NCBI GenBank assembly: GCA_963749575.1
Contig: CAVVNM010000012.1
Location: 124,001-188,000 of the forward strand
Direction: 5' to 3'
Length of the DNA stretch: 64,000 bases
Source: JAMXLO01 sp963749575
GTDB lineage: Bacteria; Pseudomonadota; Alphaproteobacteria; Acetobacterales; Acetobacteraceae
In this document: positions 17,920-25,916 of the stretch, piece after piece
How positions within the stretch are numbered: the first letter of the stretch is position 1
Layout of the letters: every line of letters starts with the position of its first letter
Translations under genes and position numbers: made by a program
Notes under the pieces: generated by a model
What the model was told of the DNA's origin: nothing
Databases searched by the model: none
The model's input: the letters and a program-made list of their open reading frames with translations, nothing else

Positions 17920-18480
17920 TCAGCGTTGGTCGAACTGACGGCGCAGCAGCACCGACATGACCCGGCTGCCGCAAATACCAGGTTTGATTTTCATTACGCG
18001 AAGCGTATTCACAGATTCCACGACGTCGAAGAACTGCAGTACCTCATCGTAATATGGGCGCCCCGGTCCGACATCGTGCAGCAGAACCCTGATCTCCCGG
18101 GTGAGGACCGGGTCTGCCGCGGCGAGCAGGACCACCGACAGGCAGCAGGCCACTCGGAAGCGCCCGTCGACAAAAATGAGATCCGGCATCTCGTTGCGCT
18201 GGGCCCATACATCCCACGCTGTCGCGATATAGGCTGGCCAGCTCCGAGTATGGTCGAGATCGCTTGGGTGCCCCCATTGTGCCACCGGCCCGATGTCGGC
18301 GTGGCGTATGTCGGCCCGCCCTGCCCGAATCGCCACGGCGATCTCCGGATGCCTGCGCGCCGCATCGACCCAGTCTGGGTCCGAATCGATCGCAACCACG
18401 CTGTTCAGTCCACTGCGGATCGCAAGCACTGTGCTGCCGCCGACGCCGAACTCCTGGTATCGACGATGCCCATCGCGCAT
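17920..18480 (-). CDS. class I SAM-dependent methyltransferase-like protein (5' end probably frameshifted)
   Basis: This is a 186-aa open frame with a glycine-rich SAM-binding loop (QEFGVGGSTVLAI) near residue 10, followed by VVAIDSDPDWV with the acidic residue that usually binds the ribose. DLIFVDGRFRVACCL and IRVLLHDVGPG mark later strands of the fold. The N-terminus is too short. The frame just upstream on the same strand encodes LGDPHLFSGEFEAMSS, which fits the normal start of such proteins, and removing one base near 18480 joins them. An ATG at 18548 is a possible true start after a further one-base correction. The substrate is unknown; its place beside a glycosyltransferase suggests sugar or glycan methylation. 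Confidence 0.65.
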   Translation of the reverse strand: MRDGHRRYQEFGVGGSTVLAIRSGLNSVVAIDSDPDWVDAARRHPEIAVAIRAGRADIRHADIGPVAQWGHPSDLDHTRSWPAYIATAWDVWAQRNEMPDLIFVDGRFRVACCLSVVLLAAADPVLTREIRVLLHDVGPGRPYYDEVLQFFDVVESVNTLRVMKIKPGICGSRVMSVLLRRQFDQR

Positions 18481-18822
18481 GATGCGAACTCATCGCCTCA
18501 AACTCGCCGCTGAACAGATGTGGATCACCGAGATCGAAGCCGAGGCATCGCGACGATGCCGTTGTCTCCCCGACCCTAGCACCGCCGGATACCGGGCGCT
18601 CTATCGCATCGGTGCCGGCGATCTTCTGGAACAGGCAATTCCTGACGACCTCCCGGTACCTGCCGCTCCTTCGTACCTAGCAAATCGACAATCGCCCTGA
18701 CCTGGAAATCATCGATCTGTGCATCGGTGTACAACTCCGCGGTGGCCGGGACACGCTTCGGATCAAGCGACGACCCGCGCAGCCGCCATCCGTAGTCGTC
18801 GAAGTGAAAATAACCTCCGACT

Positions 18823-18827
18823 CTGAG
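18823..18827. repeat. 5-bp target-site duplication, left copy
   Basis: CTGAG stands directly outside the left end of the insertion sequence and is repeated outside the right end at 20657-20661. Confidence 0.85.
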
Positions 18828-18844
18828 CTCGACTTTCCGCATTT
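18828..18844 (+). repeat. IS left terminal inverted repeat
   Basis: CTCGACTTTCCGCATTT matches the right end, read on the opposite strand, at 16 of 17 positions. The transposase stop codon, in the corrected frame, lies at its inner edge. Confidence 0.85.
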
Positions 18845-20233
18845 CAGGCGGCGAGACATAGAAGTCTTCACGAATCGATTTAACAGGGTGACCGGAATTT
18901 CTATGCTTTCGCAGCCCGACCGGCACATAGAAAAACTCGGTGGTGACCACAAGACGCGGCGAACGGCGGCGATCGCGTCACTGAAGGTCGGTTGGTGCTT
19001 GTTGTACCAAGCGGCGGGATGGGGGCGGACGACGGTGCTGGATTTCTGCGTCAATCCGTGCGCCCAGATGGTCACCAGCGAGTAGAGTCCAAGCAGCGCC
19101 GGTGTGGTGCGCAGGATGGCCAGGTCCGACCATTGCCGCTGCGTCTCGACGCCCAGATGCTCTCGTACTTCTTGGAAGGTTGTCTCGATCCGCCAGCGGC
19201 ATACGAAGCGCTGGAGGATTGCGGTGGGCTCGAGGTCAAGGTCGGTGCAAAGAAATGCCTGCGCGTCACGCTGGCCGGACGGATCGCGCACCAGCACCCA
19301 GCGGATCGCAGCCGGGGGCATGCCGTTATGGTACCAGACGGCGGTTCGGGAGACGTACTCCAGCTTGCGGGTCTGATCACCGTACCATTCGGTCAGTGTG
19401 ACGGATGTCCATACAGTTTTCCGATCGGCGAGGACGGCGTTGAGTTTTGGCCGGCGTTTGCCTTTCAGTGCGGGCCGTCCCATTTGGCCCTTTCGGCGTT
19501 TGGGTGCCGGCTCGAACAAACTGGCGTCGAGACGCAACCTGGTGATCAAACAGACGTATCGGCGCACCGCGGCGATGAGTTCCAATGCCGAGAAACCGCT
19601 GTCGGCGACGACAACCACGCGGCGATCCGGCAGCCAGCGTTTGGTTTGCAGTATCGCCTGCTTCGCCCAGTCGGTCAGGGCCTTGTGCCGCCTCCCCTGC
19701 GCCTCGCTCCAGCGCGCCGACGGCGCCAGCACAGTCAGGAATGGCAAAGCCCACCGCTGGCCGGCGAACGGGACCGGCACCATCACTGCCAGCGACAGCC
19801 AACGCAAACCGCTGGTCTTGACAAAATGGCCATGCGACGAGCGCACCGCGTCGCGATAGATGCCGCGGGCCCTGATTTTGCCGCCCCAGCGCCGCTCGAT
19901 GGTATCGTCGATGCCGATCACCACCTCGCCGCTGGGCGACAGCACCGCCAGGAGATGGAGCAACAATCGACGCGCCACGTCGCGGGCGTCCCAGCGTGCC
20001 CGGTTGAGTGCTTCGTGGTAGCGGCCGAAGCCGGGTCTGTCCGCCAGCCCCATGACGCGCAGCGCCTGGGTGACGGTGCGCTTGCCGGGTGCGAGGACGG
20101 CACCGCCGACCAGCACCAGGATATGGTTCCAGACGGGCGCGGTGAAGCACGGTCGGAAAACGGCCAGCCAGGATAGCAGGATTGGCGGCACCGTGGGCTG
20201 GTCGGTCACCGATTTGATGCGATTCTGTGTCAT
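18844..20233 (-). CDS. DDE transposase of the insertion sequence (one frameshift near its C-terminus)
   Basis: This is a cut-and-paste transposase of about 462 aa. ATG 20233 begins MTQNRIKSVTDQ. The catalytic triad is visible as VIGIDDTIERRWGG, VVVADSGFSALE and CRWRIETTFQEVREHLG, with the conserved LGVETQRQWSD after the glutamate. The uncorrected frame runs past the IS end to 18677. Removing one base near 18863 instead ends the protein with KTLCLAA and a stop inside the terminal repeat, as in relatives. The extra base again fits the insertion-type errors seen elsewhere, so the transposase may be intact. Confidence 0.88.
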
Positions 20234-20341
20234 CGAATCCGGTAGAATCGAGTTGCCGCCGTCGCGCAAGAGTTGCCAGGGACATCGGACGCCGCCACGC
20301 CCCGCGACATCAGATCGTGGCTTCGCCTAATGTTAACCGCA

Positions 20342-20623
20342 ATGGACGATCCGATCATTCAACGTATCGAGTGCTTCCGCTGCTCCAGGGGGACCTTGCA
20401 CGCGGAACGTCGCAACCGCGGCTATACGCTTTACAGTGCCCGGTCCGGCGCGTTGGTCGCACGTTTGCGTCCGACCGGATCGGACGACAGGTTCGAAGTG
20501 CTCTACTGGTCGCTCTGGAAGGACCGATGGGCCTCGACAGGCCCGTTCGGACGCACCGTCCTGTCGATCGATGACGCGCTACGCTTCATCGCCCACGAGG
20601 ATATCTTCTGGGTTATCACCTGA
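20342..20623 (+). CDS. hypothetical passenger protein inside the insertion sequence
   Basis: This is a 93-aa frame lying between the transposase start and the right terminal repeat, in the opposite direction to the transposase. ATG 20342 opens MDDPIIQRIECFRCSRG with two cysteines, continues LHAERRNRGYTLYSARSG and YWSLWKDRWASTGPFG, and ends in a helix and a tryptophan-containing tail (ALRFIAHEDIFW). The final helix-plus-aromatic ending faintly recalls the small DUF3024-type proteins, but I cannot assign it. Codon use is ordinary for the region. It may be a true accessory gene of this IS or a captured neighbour gene. Confidence 0.5.
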   Translation: MDDPIIQRIECFRCSRGTLHAERRNRGYTLYSARSGALVARLRPTGSDDRFEVLYWSLWKDRWASTGPFGRTVLSIDDALRFIAHEDIFWVIT

Positions 20624-20639
20624 CGGCCACGCGGATGAA

Positions 20640-20656
20640 AAATGCTGAAAGTCGAG
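20640..20656 (-). repeat. IS right terminal inverted repeat
   Basis: Read on the minus strand it is CTCGACTTTCAGCATTT, matching the left end at 16 of 17 positions. It ends 16 bp after the stop of the passenger frame. Confidence 0.85.
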
Positions 20657-20661
20657 CTGAG
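20657..20661. repeat. 5-bp target-site duplication, right copy
   Basis: CTGAG is identical to the copy at 18823-18827. It is directly followed by the 5' part of the interrupted methyltransferase gene. Confidence 0.85.
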
Positions 20662-21061
20662 CAGGAGATCGCAAAGCAGGAAGCTGAGTGCATCGACCGC
20701 CCAGGTGTGCGCACCGTCGAGGAATATATAGTCGAACCTGAGATGTGGGTGGTTCTCAAGGATCTGCCTGAGGTTCCAATTGTACGAATTGAGGTAGCGA
20801 TACGAATTGCCCCATGCCGTGACGTTGGTGAACGCGGCCTGTTCCAGCTTTTCCTTCAGTTCCCCGACCGTGTCATCGTAGTCGAACAGGTGGAGCTCGC
20901 CTTTGTTGTCCAGGAACCTGGCAAGCTGGCCGGTGGTCGCTCCCTTCCAGACGCCGAATTCGGCGAATTTCAGCAGACGCCGGTCCCTGCCGGCAAACAG
21001 GCGTCCGAGTGCTTGGATCAGGCCAGTCGTGTATGCCGGATCGGACAGACACGGCAAATAG

Positions 21062-23485
21062 TCATCGATGCTGCCGACTTTGATCCTGTCGGGGTACCAT
21101 CGATCCATCTGCCACCTCCAGTCCCGCAGACTTTGCCGCCTCGGCGCACCAATCGCGCCAAGCGGTCCGTAGCGCCGCGCCGAGCTTGCGGCCGAAGCGC
21201 GGCGCATCGCACAGCGGGCTCGACTTGACCCGTGCCCGCAGTCCTGACCGCAGCGTTGCGAGCGCTTCGATATCCAGTGCCTTCGCTACGGCCAGGTCGG
21301 CATAGCTGATCACATCCGATGCCACCCAGTCGTCGAGGCCGGCATTGCTGAGATGGCTGACCGAATGACGGGAAGCGAAGATCTCGCCGGCCAGCGTCAC
21401 GGTCGGCACACCCATCCACAGCGCCTCGCACGTCGTCAGCCCGCCGGAATACGGAAACGGGTCGAGCACGATATCGATGTCGTTGTACTGACCGATGAAC
21501 GTCCGGTGCCGCGACGGGCCACGCAGCTCGAGGCGTGAAGCTGCGACACCGTGCGCGGCAAAGCCAGCCTGGATGCGTTCCCGCGTCGCATCATCGGCGA
21601 ACTGATGCGCCTTCATCACCAGCCGTGAGCCCTGCAGGCGATGCATGATGCCGCACCAGGTGGCGATGACACGCGGCGTGACCTTCGCCAGATTGTTGAA
21701 GCAGCCGAAGGTGATGTGTCGGTTCGCCAATGCCGGCAGCGGCGCCACATCGGGCGCGTAAGGTGGTGCGCTGTAGCACACATAGCCGTCGGGAAGGCGC
21801 AGCAGTCGTTCGGAATAGAGATGCTCGAGTTCCGGCGGCGTCTCCCAGCGGTCGGTGATGATCCAGTCCATTTCGGCGAGGCCGGAGCTATGGTTCTGCA
21901 TGCCGACCCACTTCACCTGCACCGGCGCCATGCGGTGGGCGCAGGCCGTCATGCGCCCCGCATCGCCATAGCCACCAAGGTCGATCAGGATGTCGATGCC
22001 GAGCGCGCGGGCCTTCGCCGCCAGCGCGGGATCGCTCAGCGGATCGATGTCGTGCCATTCCCGCGCCAGCGCGCGGAATCGCCTGGCGATCCAGTCGTTG
22101 GCGGCGTTCTGCGCCAGACAGACGATCGAGAACATGGCGGGATCCAGCGTCTCGAAGCCGGCGACCGTCAGCCAGCCGACCGGATGGACCCGCAGCGAAC
22201 CCGACAGCAGGCCGACAACAAGCGGACGATCCTGATCGGGTGTGTTGGCGAAGCCCGGCGGATGCTCGCGCGGCAGCCGGTCGGAGCAATCCCGTAGCGC
22301 CGCCAATAGTTCCGCGCCGGTGACGCCGTCGCGATAGGTCAGCGTGCTGCACAGCGCGCGCCGCGGCAGCAATGCCTTCGGCGCAAGCTCGATGGCCTGC
22401 CGCGCGGCGGCCACGCCTTCGTCCTGCAACCCAAGGCACGTGGTGGCATTGGCGAGATTGCACAGCGCGTTGACGTGCTCGCCGTCGCGATCGATCAGCG
22501 CAAGAAGTTCGCTGCGCGCCTCGGCATGACGGTGCATGCGGAACAGCACCGTGGCGTGGGTATTGCGAACTTCCGCGTTGTCGGGGTCCAATTCGCTCGC
22601 GCGGCGCAGGGCAGCCTCGGCGTCGTCCAGCCGGTTGGAGCGGGCCAGCACCTCACCAAGGAAATACACCGGCAACGGCGCCTCGGGAGCGAGCGCCACG
22701 GCAGCCTCCAGTGCATCGGCCGCCCCCTCACGACGGCCGAGCTGTTCCAGCAATATCCCACGCGCCGTGATCAGAACGGCATCGAGCGGATTCTCGTAGG
22801 TCGCAACGTCCAGCCAGGCAAGCAGGGTTTCCCCGGTCCCCGCGGCAGATGCGGCCGCGACGCGATGCAGCGCGTAGGCAAGCACCTGAGGCGCCAGCTC
22901 CTGCGCCTTGGCGAAGGCGGATTCGGCCAACCCGGCCTCAGCGTTCCCGCGCAAGGCGAGGCCAAGCGTGTCCCAGGCATCGGCACGTTGCGGCGCGACG
23001 CCGCAGCAGCGCAGCAGCAGGTCGCGCGCGGGCGTGCAATCACCGCGGATGAGCAGCAGCCCGGCCAGTCCCAGCAACGCCGGTTCGCACCGTGGATTGA
23101 TCTCCAGCACGCGGCCATAGGCCTGTTCGGCTTCCTGCATCCGTCCCGCCGCGCGAAAGGCTTCGGCGAGACGCAACGGCGGCTCATGCCATTCGGGCAG
23201 ACGGCGCTGCAATTCCTCCATCAGACGGTACGCACGATCGGCGTCGCCGGCCTGCAGTTCGGCGAGCGCCAGATTGAGCGATGTCGCCGGCGCGGTCTCG
23301 CCAAGTGCGACCGCCGCGCGCAAGGCCGTAAGCGCCATGGCCGGACGGTGGTTGGCGAGCTGAACGATACCACATGCCACGAGCGCTTCGGCATCGAGCG
23401 CGTCGAGCGGTGCCGTGGTGTCCAGCAGGGAGAGTGCTCCGGCAGGATCACCGGCATACAGCCTCTCGAGAGCGGCGACGGTCAT
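21062..23485 (-). CDS. TPR-containing O-linked glycosyltransferase (SPINDLY/OGT type, GT41)
   Basis: This is an 807-aa cytosolic glycosyltransferase that would move a sugar from a nucleotide donor to serine or threonine of a protein. About residues 1-400 are helical tetratricopeptide repeats, for example LGLALRGNAEAGLAESAFAK and YFLGEVLARSNRLDDAEAAL. The catalytic half has the GT41 signs VHPVGWLTVAGFE, DILIDLGGYG, APVQVKWVGMQN, FGCFNNLAKVTP and DIVLDPFPYSGGLTTCEALW. It overlaps the next gene upstream by ATGA and runs 47 bp into the methyltransferase downstream. Located right after the flagellin block on the same strand, it is a good candidate flagellin glycosyltransferase, as known for FlmG-type TPR enzymes (inference). 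Confidence 0.92.
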   Translation of the reverse strand: MTVAALERLYAGDPAGALSLLDTTAPLDALDAEALVACGIVQLANHRPAMALTALRAAVALGETAPATSLNLALAELQAGDADRAYRLMEELQRRLPEWHEPPLRLAEAFRAAGRMQEAEQAYGRVLEINPRCEPALLGLAGLLLIRGDCTPARDLLLRCCGVAPQRADAWDTLGLALRGNAEAGLAESAFAKAQELAPQVLAYALHRVAAASAAGTGETLLAWLDVATYENPLDAVLITARGILLEQLGRREGAADALEAAVALAPEAPLPVYFLGEVLARSNRLDDAEAALRRASELDPDNAEVRNTHATVLFRMHRHAEARSELLALIDRDGEHVNALCNLANATTCLGLQDEGVAAARQAIELAPKALLPRRALCSTLTYRDGVTGAELLAALRDCSDRLPREHPPGFANTPDQDRPLVVGLLSGSLRVHPVGWLTVAGFETLDPAMFSIVCLAQNAANDWIARRFRALAREWHDIDPLSDPALAAKARALGIDILIDLGGYGDAGRMTACAHRMAPVQVKWVGMQNHSSGLAEMDWIITDRWETPPELEHLYSERLLRLPDGYVCYSAPPYAPDVAPLPALANRHITFGCFNNLAKVTPRVIATWCGIMHRLQGSRLVMKAHQFADDATRERIQAGFAAHGVAASRLELRGPSRHRTFIGQYNDIDIVLDPFPYSGGLTTCEALWMGVPTVTLAGEIFASRHSVSHLSNAGLDDWVASDVISYADLAVAKALDIEALATLRSGLRARVKSSPLCDAPRFGRKLGAALRTAWRDWCAEAAKSAGLEVADGSMVPRQDQSRQHR

Positions 23486-24933
23486 GCGTTGCCCCGCTCC
23501 AGTACGACAAGAAAGCCCGCGACCGGCGCTTCGCCTTCAAATCGCACGGTCTGCCGTTCGAGCGTGCGGATCGCAAATCCGGTATTGCGCACGGATGCGG
23601 CGACGTAATCCATGCTGTGCGCGTAGCGGCCCTGGCACTGCAGCGCCCAATCGCCATTGTCAGGCACCGATCCAGCCTCGCCGGGCAACAGCTCCTCAAG
23701 CGAGAGAACGAACCAGCCACCCGGTTCGAGGCGGCCGTGCGCGATCGTCAGCAACTCGGTCAGTGCACCGAAGTAGATCAGCACATCGGCAGCCAGGATC
23801 AGCCGCCAGCGCCTTTCATCCGCCGCCAGGAAGGTCATCAGGTCGGCCTCGTGCAGCTCTGCATAGCGCTGCTTTTTGGCCGCGGCTTCCAGCATTCGTG
23901 GTGACAGGTCCACGCCGACCAATGGTGCCACGGGCAGATCGGAGAGTGCCACCGCGACAAATCCGGTGCCGCAGCCGAGATCCAGCGCGGGACCCAGGCA
24001 TTCGCCGGCGACGATGGTCGGATGCTGCGCGAGCACGGAACGGATCAAGCCCGGAATCCGGTAGCCGAGTGATATGAGGTGGGTCTCGAAGCGCTCGGCA
24101 TAGCCGTCGAACACGGCGCGCAAATACTCGACCGGCGCACGCTGTGCACTCGGGAGGATGCCGGCGGCCGCCACGAGGTGGCGGACATACGGGTCTTCCG
24201 GCCCCAGCTTCAGCGCCTCGGCGTAGACATCGGCGGCCTCCGCATGGCGTCCGAGACTGGACAGGGCGTGGCCCATCAGGCCGAACGAGCAGGCGTCGGC
24301 TATGCCGGCGATGCGGGCTTCCTCGCCGAGCCTCAACGCCGCGGTAAAGTCGCGGCGACTGACGCAGAGTAGAATTGCGGCGTTGCGTAGCTCCACCCAT
24401 GATGGAACCAATGCGATACCGGCGGCGATGGTGGCAAGGGCGGCGTCGGAGTCACCGAGCGCTTCCTGCACCGCGGCCAATCCCTGACGATAGAAGGGAT
24501 TGGTGGGAGCGGCTGCCACCGCCTCGTCGAGGCAGGCCAGGGCGTCTACCGGACGGTGATGTTCCAGGAGCAGGATGCCGAGCAACGCCTTTGCCGCCGG
24601 ATCGAAGCGATCGAGGATCACCGCCTCTGCCGCGTCCGCCAATGCTCCCACCGTGTCGTCGGTCTGGTGGCGCAGATCGGCACGGTATCTGCGCAAGCCC
24701 GCGTGATCCGGAAATTGTGCGACAGCCTCGTCCAGTTCGCTCAGTGCCAGTTGCGGGCATCCTTCGCCCGCGGCGACGCGGGCAGCGAGTTCAGCGATGA
24801 CCGGCGAGGACGGCGTAAGGCGCCGCACGGCCGACAGCAGCTGTCGCGCTGCCGCCGGGCGATTCGCCCCGAGCAGGGCCTGGATGCGCGCCGTGAGCGA
24901 GCTGGCGTCGGCCGTTGCCCGTAGTTGTTCCAT
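23482..24933 (-). CDS. TPR-domain SAM-dependent methyltransferase
   Basis: This is a 483-aa fusion of an N-terminal TPR-like helical region (about residues 1-280, e.g. AKALLGILLLEHHRPVDAL) and a C-terminal class I methyltransferase. The methyltransferase part shows YAERFETHLISLGYR, the SAM motif ALDLGCGTGFVAVAL near residue 320, VGVDLSPRMLEAA, LILAADVLIYFG and GGWFVLSLEE. Its stop overlaps the glycosyltransferase start (ATGA), so both are made together. The shared TPR architecture suggests that both act on the same protein substrate; flagellin is the nearest candidate. That role is inferred from position only. Confidence 0.88.
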   Translation of the reverse strand: MEQLRATADASSLTARIQALLGANRPAAARQLLSAVRRLTPSSPVIAELAARVAAGEGCPQLALSELDEAVAQFPDHAGLRRYRADLRHQTDDTVGALADAAEAVILDRFDPAAKALLGILLLEHHRPVDALACLDEAVAAAPTNPFYRQGLAAVQEALGDSDAALATIAAGIALVPSWVELRNAAILLCVSRRDFTAALRLGEEARIAGIADACSFGLMGHALSSLGRHAEAADVYAEALKLGPEDPYVRHLVAAAGILPSAQRAPVEYLRAVFDGYAERFETHLISLGYRIPGLIRSVLAQHPTIVAGECLGPALDLGCGTGFVAVALSDLPVAPLVGVDLSPRMLEAAAKKQRYAELHEADLMTFLAADERRWRLILAADVLIYFGALTELLTIAHGRLEPGGWFVLSLEELLPGEAGSVPDNGDWALQCQGRYAHSMDYVAASVRNTGFAIRTLERQTVRFEGEAPVAGFLVVLERGNA

Positions 24934-24999
24934 GGGGGGCTCCTTTTGAGCCGATTGCGGCGATCGGGTTGGGGTCAGGCCTTCGCAGGCCCGCTTGGG

Positions 25000-25347
25000 T
25001 CACACTTGCCCGGACAGGCCGGCGGCGACGTTCTCGTTGATCCCGATCAGGAAATCGAAATCAGGCGACTCCTGTTCCATCTCGCGCTGCACGGCCATGC
25101 CGACAGAGACGATCGAGGCGCGCAGGTCCTCCGGCAGCGCATTCAGCGGATCGCGCATCAGGCCCGCCACGGTGATCCAGAGACAGCGATTATCGGCGAT
25201 CGCGCGTGCGCGCTGGATCGGGCTCGCGTGACGTGCTGCCTTCAATGCGCCGGTGGCGCGATGGAACACGTCGGCCTCCTGCTCGCGCTGGCTGCGATGG
25301 GTCGCCGCCGCCTCATAGGCGCGGGATGCCTGACCTAGGGTTTGCAT
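25000..25347 (-). CDS. flaF: flagellar biosynthesis regulator FlaF
   Basis: This is a 115-aa protein of the alphaproteobacterial FlaF family, needed for flagellin production or secretion in Caulobacter and relatives. It begins QTLGQASRAYEAAA and has the family's NRCLWITVAGLMRD and LNALPEDLRASIVSVGMAV segments in the middle, ending in a short helix (DFDFLIGINENVAAGL). The start overlaps the flbT stop by 13 bp, so translation is probably coupled. It works opposite FlbT in matching flagellin output to assembly (known for the family). Confidence 0.93.
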   Translation of the reverse strand: MQTLGQASRAYEAAATHRSQREQEADVFHRATGALKAARHASPIQRARAIADNRCLWITVAGLMRDPLNALPEDLRASIVSVGMAVQREMEQESPDFDFLIGINENVAAGLSGQV

Positions 25348-25799
25348 GGTTGCCGGTGGTCCCTCTGGAGTGGGTTGGACAATTGGATCGCAGCGGCGGC
25401 GGCCGGCGTAACGCCCAGCACCGCATCTTCATGGTGAATGATCCGCTTCACGAGCTTCAGGGCCTGGTAACAGTCATCTGCCTCGGCAGCGCGCAGCGCC
25501 CGATCGAGAATCTCGCACGCAAGTACCGAGGTCGTTGCCTGCTTGAACGCGGCAATCAGCTCGCGGGCAGCGACCAGACCATGGGGGCGCTCCTCCTCGG
25601 AGCCGATATAGGCCGACTGCAGCGCAAAGTAGATACGCCGCGCCGGGCTGTCGGCCTGATCGGGCGGCATGATCTGTTTGCCGAACAGGAAGCGCGCCTT
25701 TGCGGTCAGTTCGATGCGGGACTTGGTGCGAAAACGGATAGGTGCTCCGTTGACGATCATTACTTCTCCCTGGCGCAACTCCAAGACGAGGTTCGACAT
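25335..25799 (-). CDS. flbT: flagellin mRNA-binding repressor FlbT
   Basis: This 154-aa protein belongs to FlbT, which in Caulobacter binds the flagellin mRNA leader and lowers its translation and stability until the hook is finished. ATG 25799 begins SNLVLELRQGEVMIVNGAPI, the usual start; an upstream in-frame ATG at 25901 is rejected because it lacks similarity. Other family marks are FGKQIMPPDQADSPARRIYF and ALKLVKRIIHHE. The gene lies 117 bp after the flagellin stop, with a strong hairpin in the gap, and overlaps flaF. Confidence 0.93.
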   Translation of the reverse strand: MSNLVLELRQGEVMIVNGAPIRFRTKSRIELTAKARFLFGKQIMPPDQADSPARRIYFALQSAYIGSEEERPHGLVAARELIAAFKQATTSVLACEILDRALRAAEADDCYQALKLVKRIIHHEDAVLGVTPAAAAAIQLSNPLQRDHRQPCKP

Positions 25800-25867
25800 G
25801 GTGCCTTCCCGGCTTCGACTCGCCCTGGACGGGCGACGCGCTGCCCTCGACAACGTGATCGGAAACC

Positions 25868-25899
25868 GCTCCGGCGGGACATTCTGTCCCGGCCGGAGC
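25868..25899 (-). terminator. strong hairpin between flagellin and flbT (terminator or attenuator)
   Basis: Outer arms GCTCCGGC (25868-25875) and GCCGGAGC (25892-25899) enclose inner arms GGGACA (25876-25881) and TGTCCC (25885-25890), with loop TTC and one bulged base. There are 14 base pairs in all. No long T-run follows on the minus strand, so partial termination, or protection of the flagellin mRNA 3' end, is as likely as full termination. Confidence 0.65.
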
Positions 25900-25916
25900 A
25901 ACGGTCGCCTACGACA

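Larger units (their letters stand above)
18828..20656. mobile_element. insertion sequence, 1,829 bp, with transposase and a passenger ORF
   Basis: The ends are CTCGACTTTCCGCATTT on the left and, reversed, CTCGACTTTCAGCATTT on the right. These are terminal inverted repeats with 10 perfect bases and one mismatch over the next 7. The flanks are the 5-bp duplication CTGAG. The element holds a DDE transposase on the minus strand and a 93-aa plus-strand frame between the transposase start and the right end. It interrupts a methyltransferase gene whose frame is restored on removal. The transposase resembles the IS4/IS701/IS1380-type DDE group; the exact family is not settled. The near-matching ends suggest a fairly recent insertion. 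Confidence 0.9.
18576..21108 (-). pseudogene. SAM-dependent methyltransferase split by an insertion sequence
   Basis: The 5' part (21108 down to 20657) starts MDRWYPDRIKVGSIDDYLP after GGAGGTG. It carries the SAM loop FAEFGVWKGATTGQLARFL and the strand FDYIFLDGAHTWAV. The 3' part (18822 down to about 18576) continues VGGYFHFDDYGWRLRGSSLD, the expected next strand of the same fold. Between them lies a 1,829-bp IS flanked by a 5-bp duplication. Removing the IS and one repeat restores the codon CTC-AGA-GTC and an unbroken frame of 232 codons plus stop. A further one-base insertion near 18690 seems likely, because the neighbouring frame reads RYREVVRNCLFQKI, the usual C-terminus. As sequenced, the gene cannot make the full enzyme. 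Confidence 0.85.

Noticed and set aside
18677..18843. C-terminal extension of the transposase beyond the IS end
   Set aside because: The extension reads the interrupted methyltransferase gene out of frame. A one-base correction gives the usual transposase ending and a stop inside the terminal repeat.
18850..18870. Programmed frameshifting in the transposase
   Set aside because: The shift is at the extreme C-terminus, without a slippery A-run or downstream structure. It matches the one-base insertions scattered through unrelated genes.
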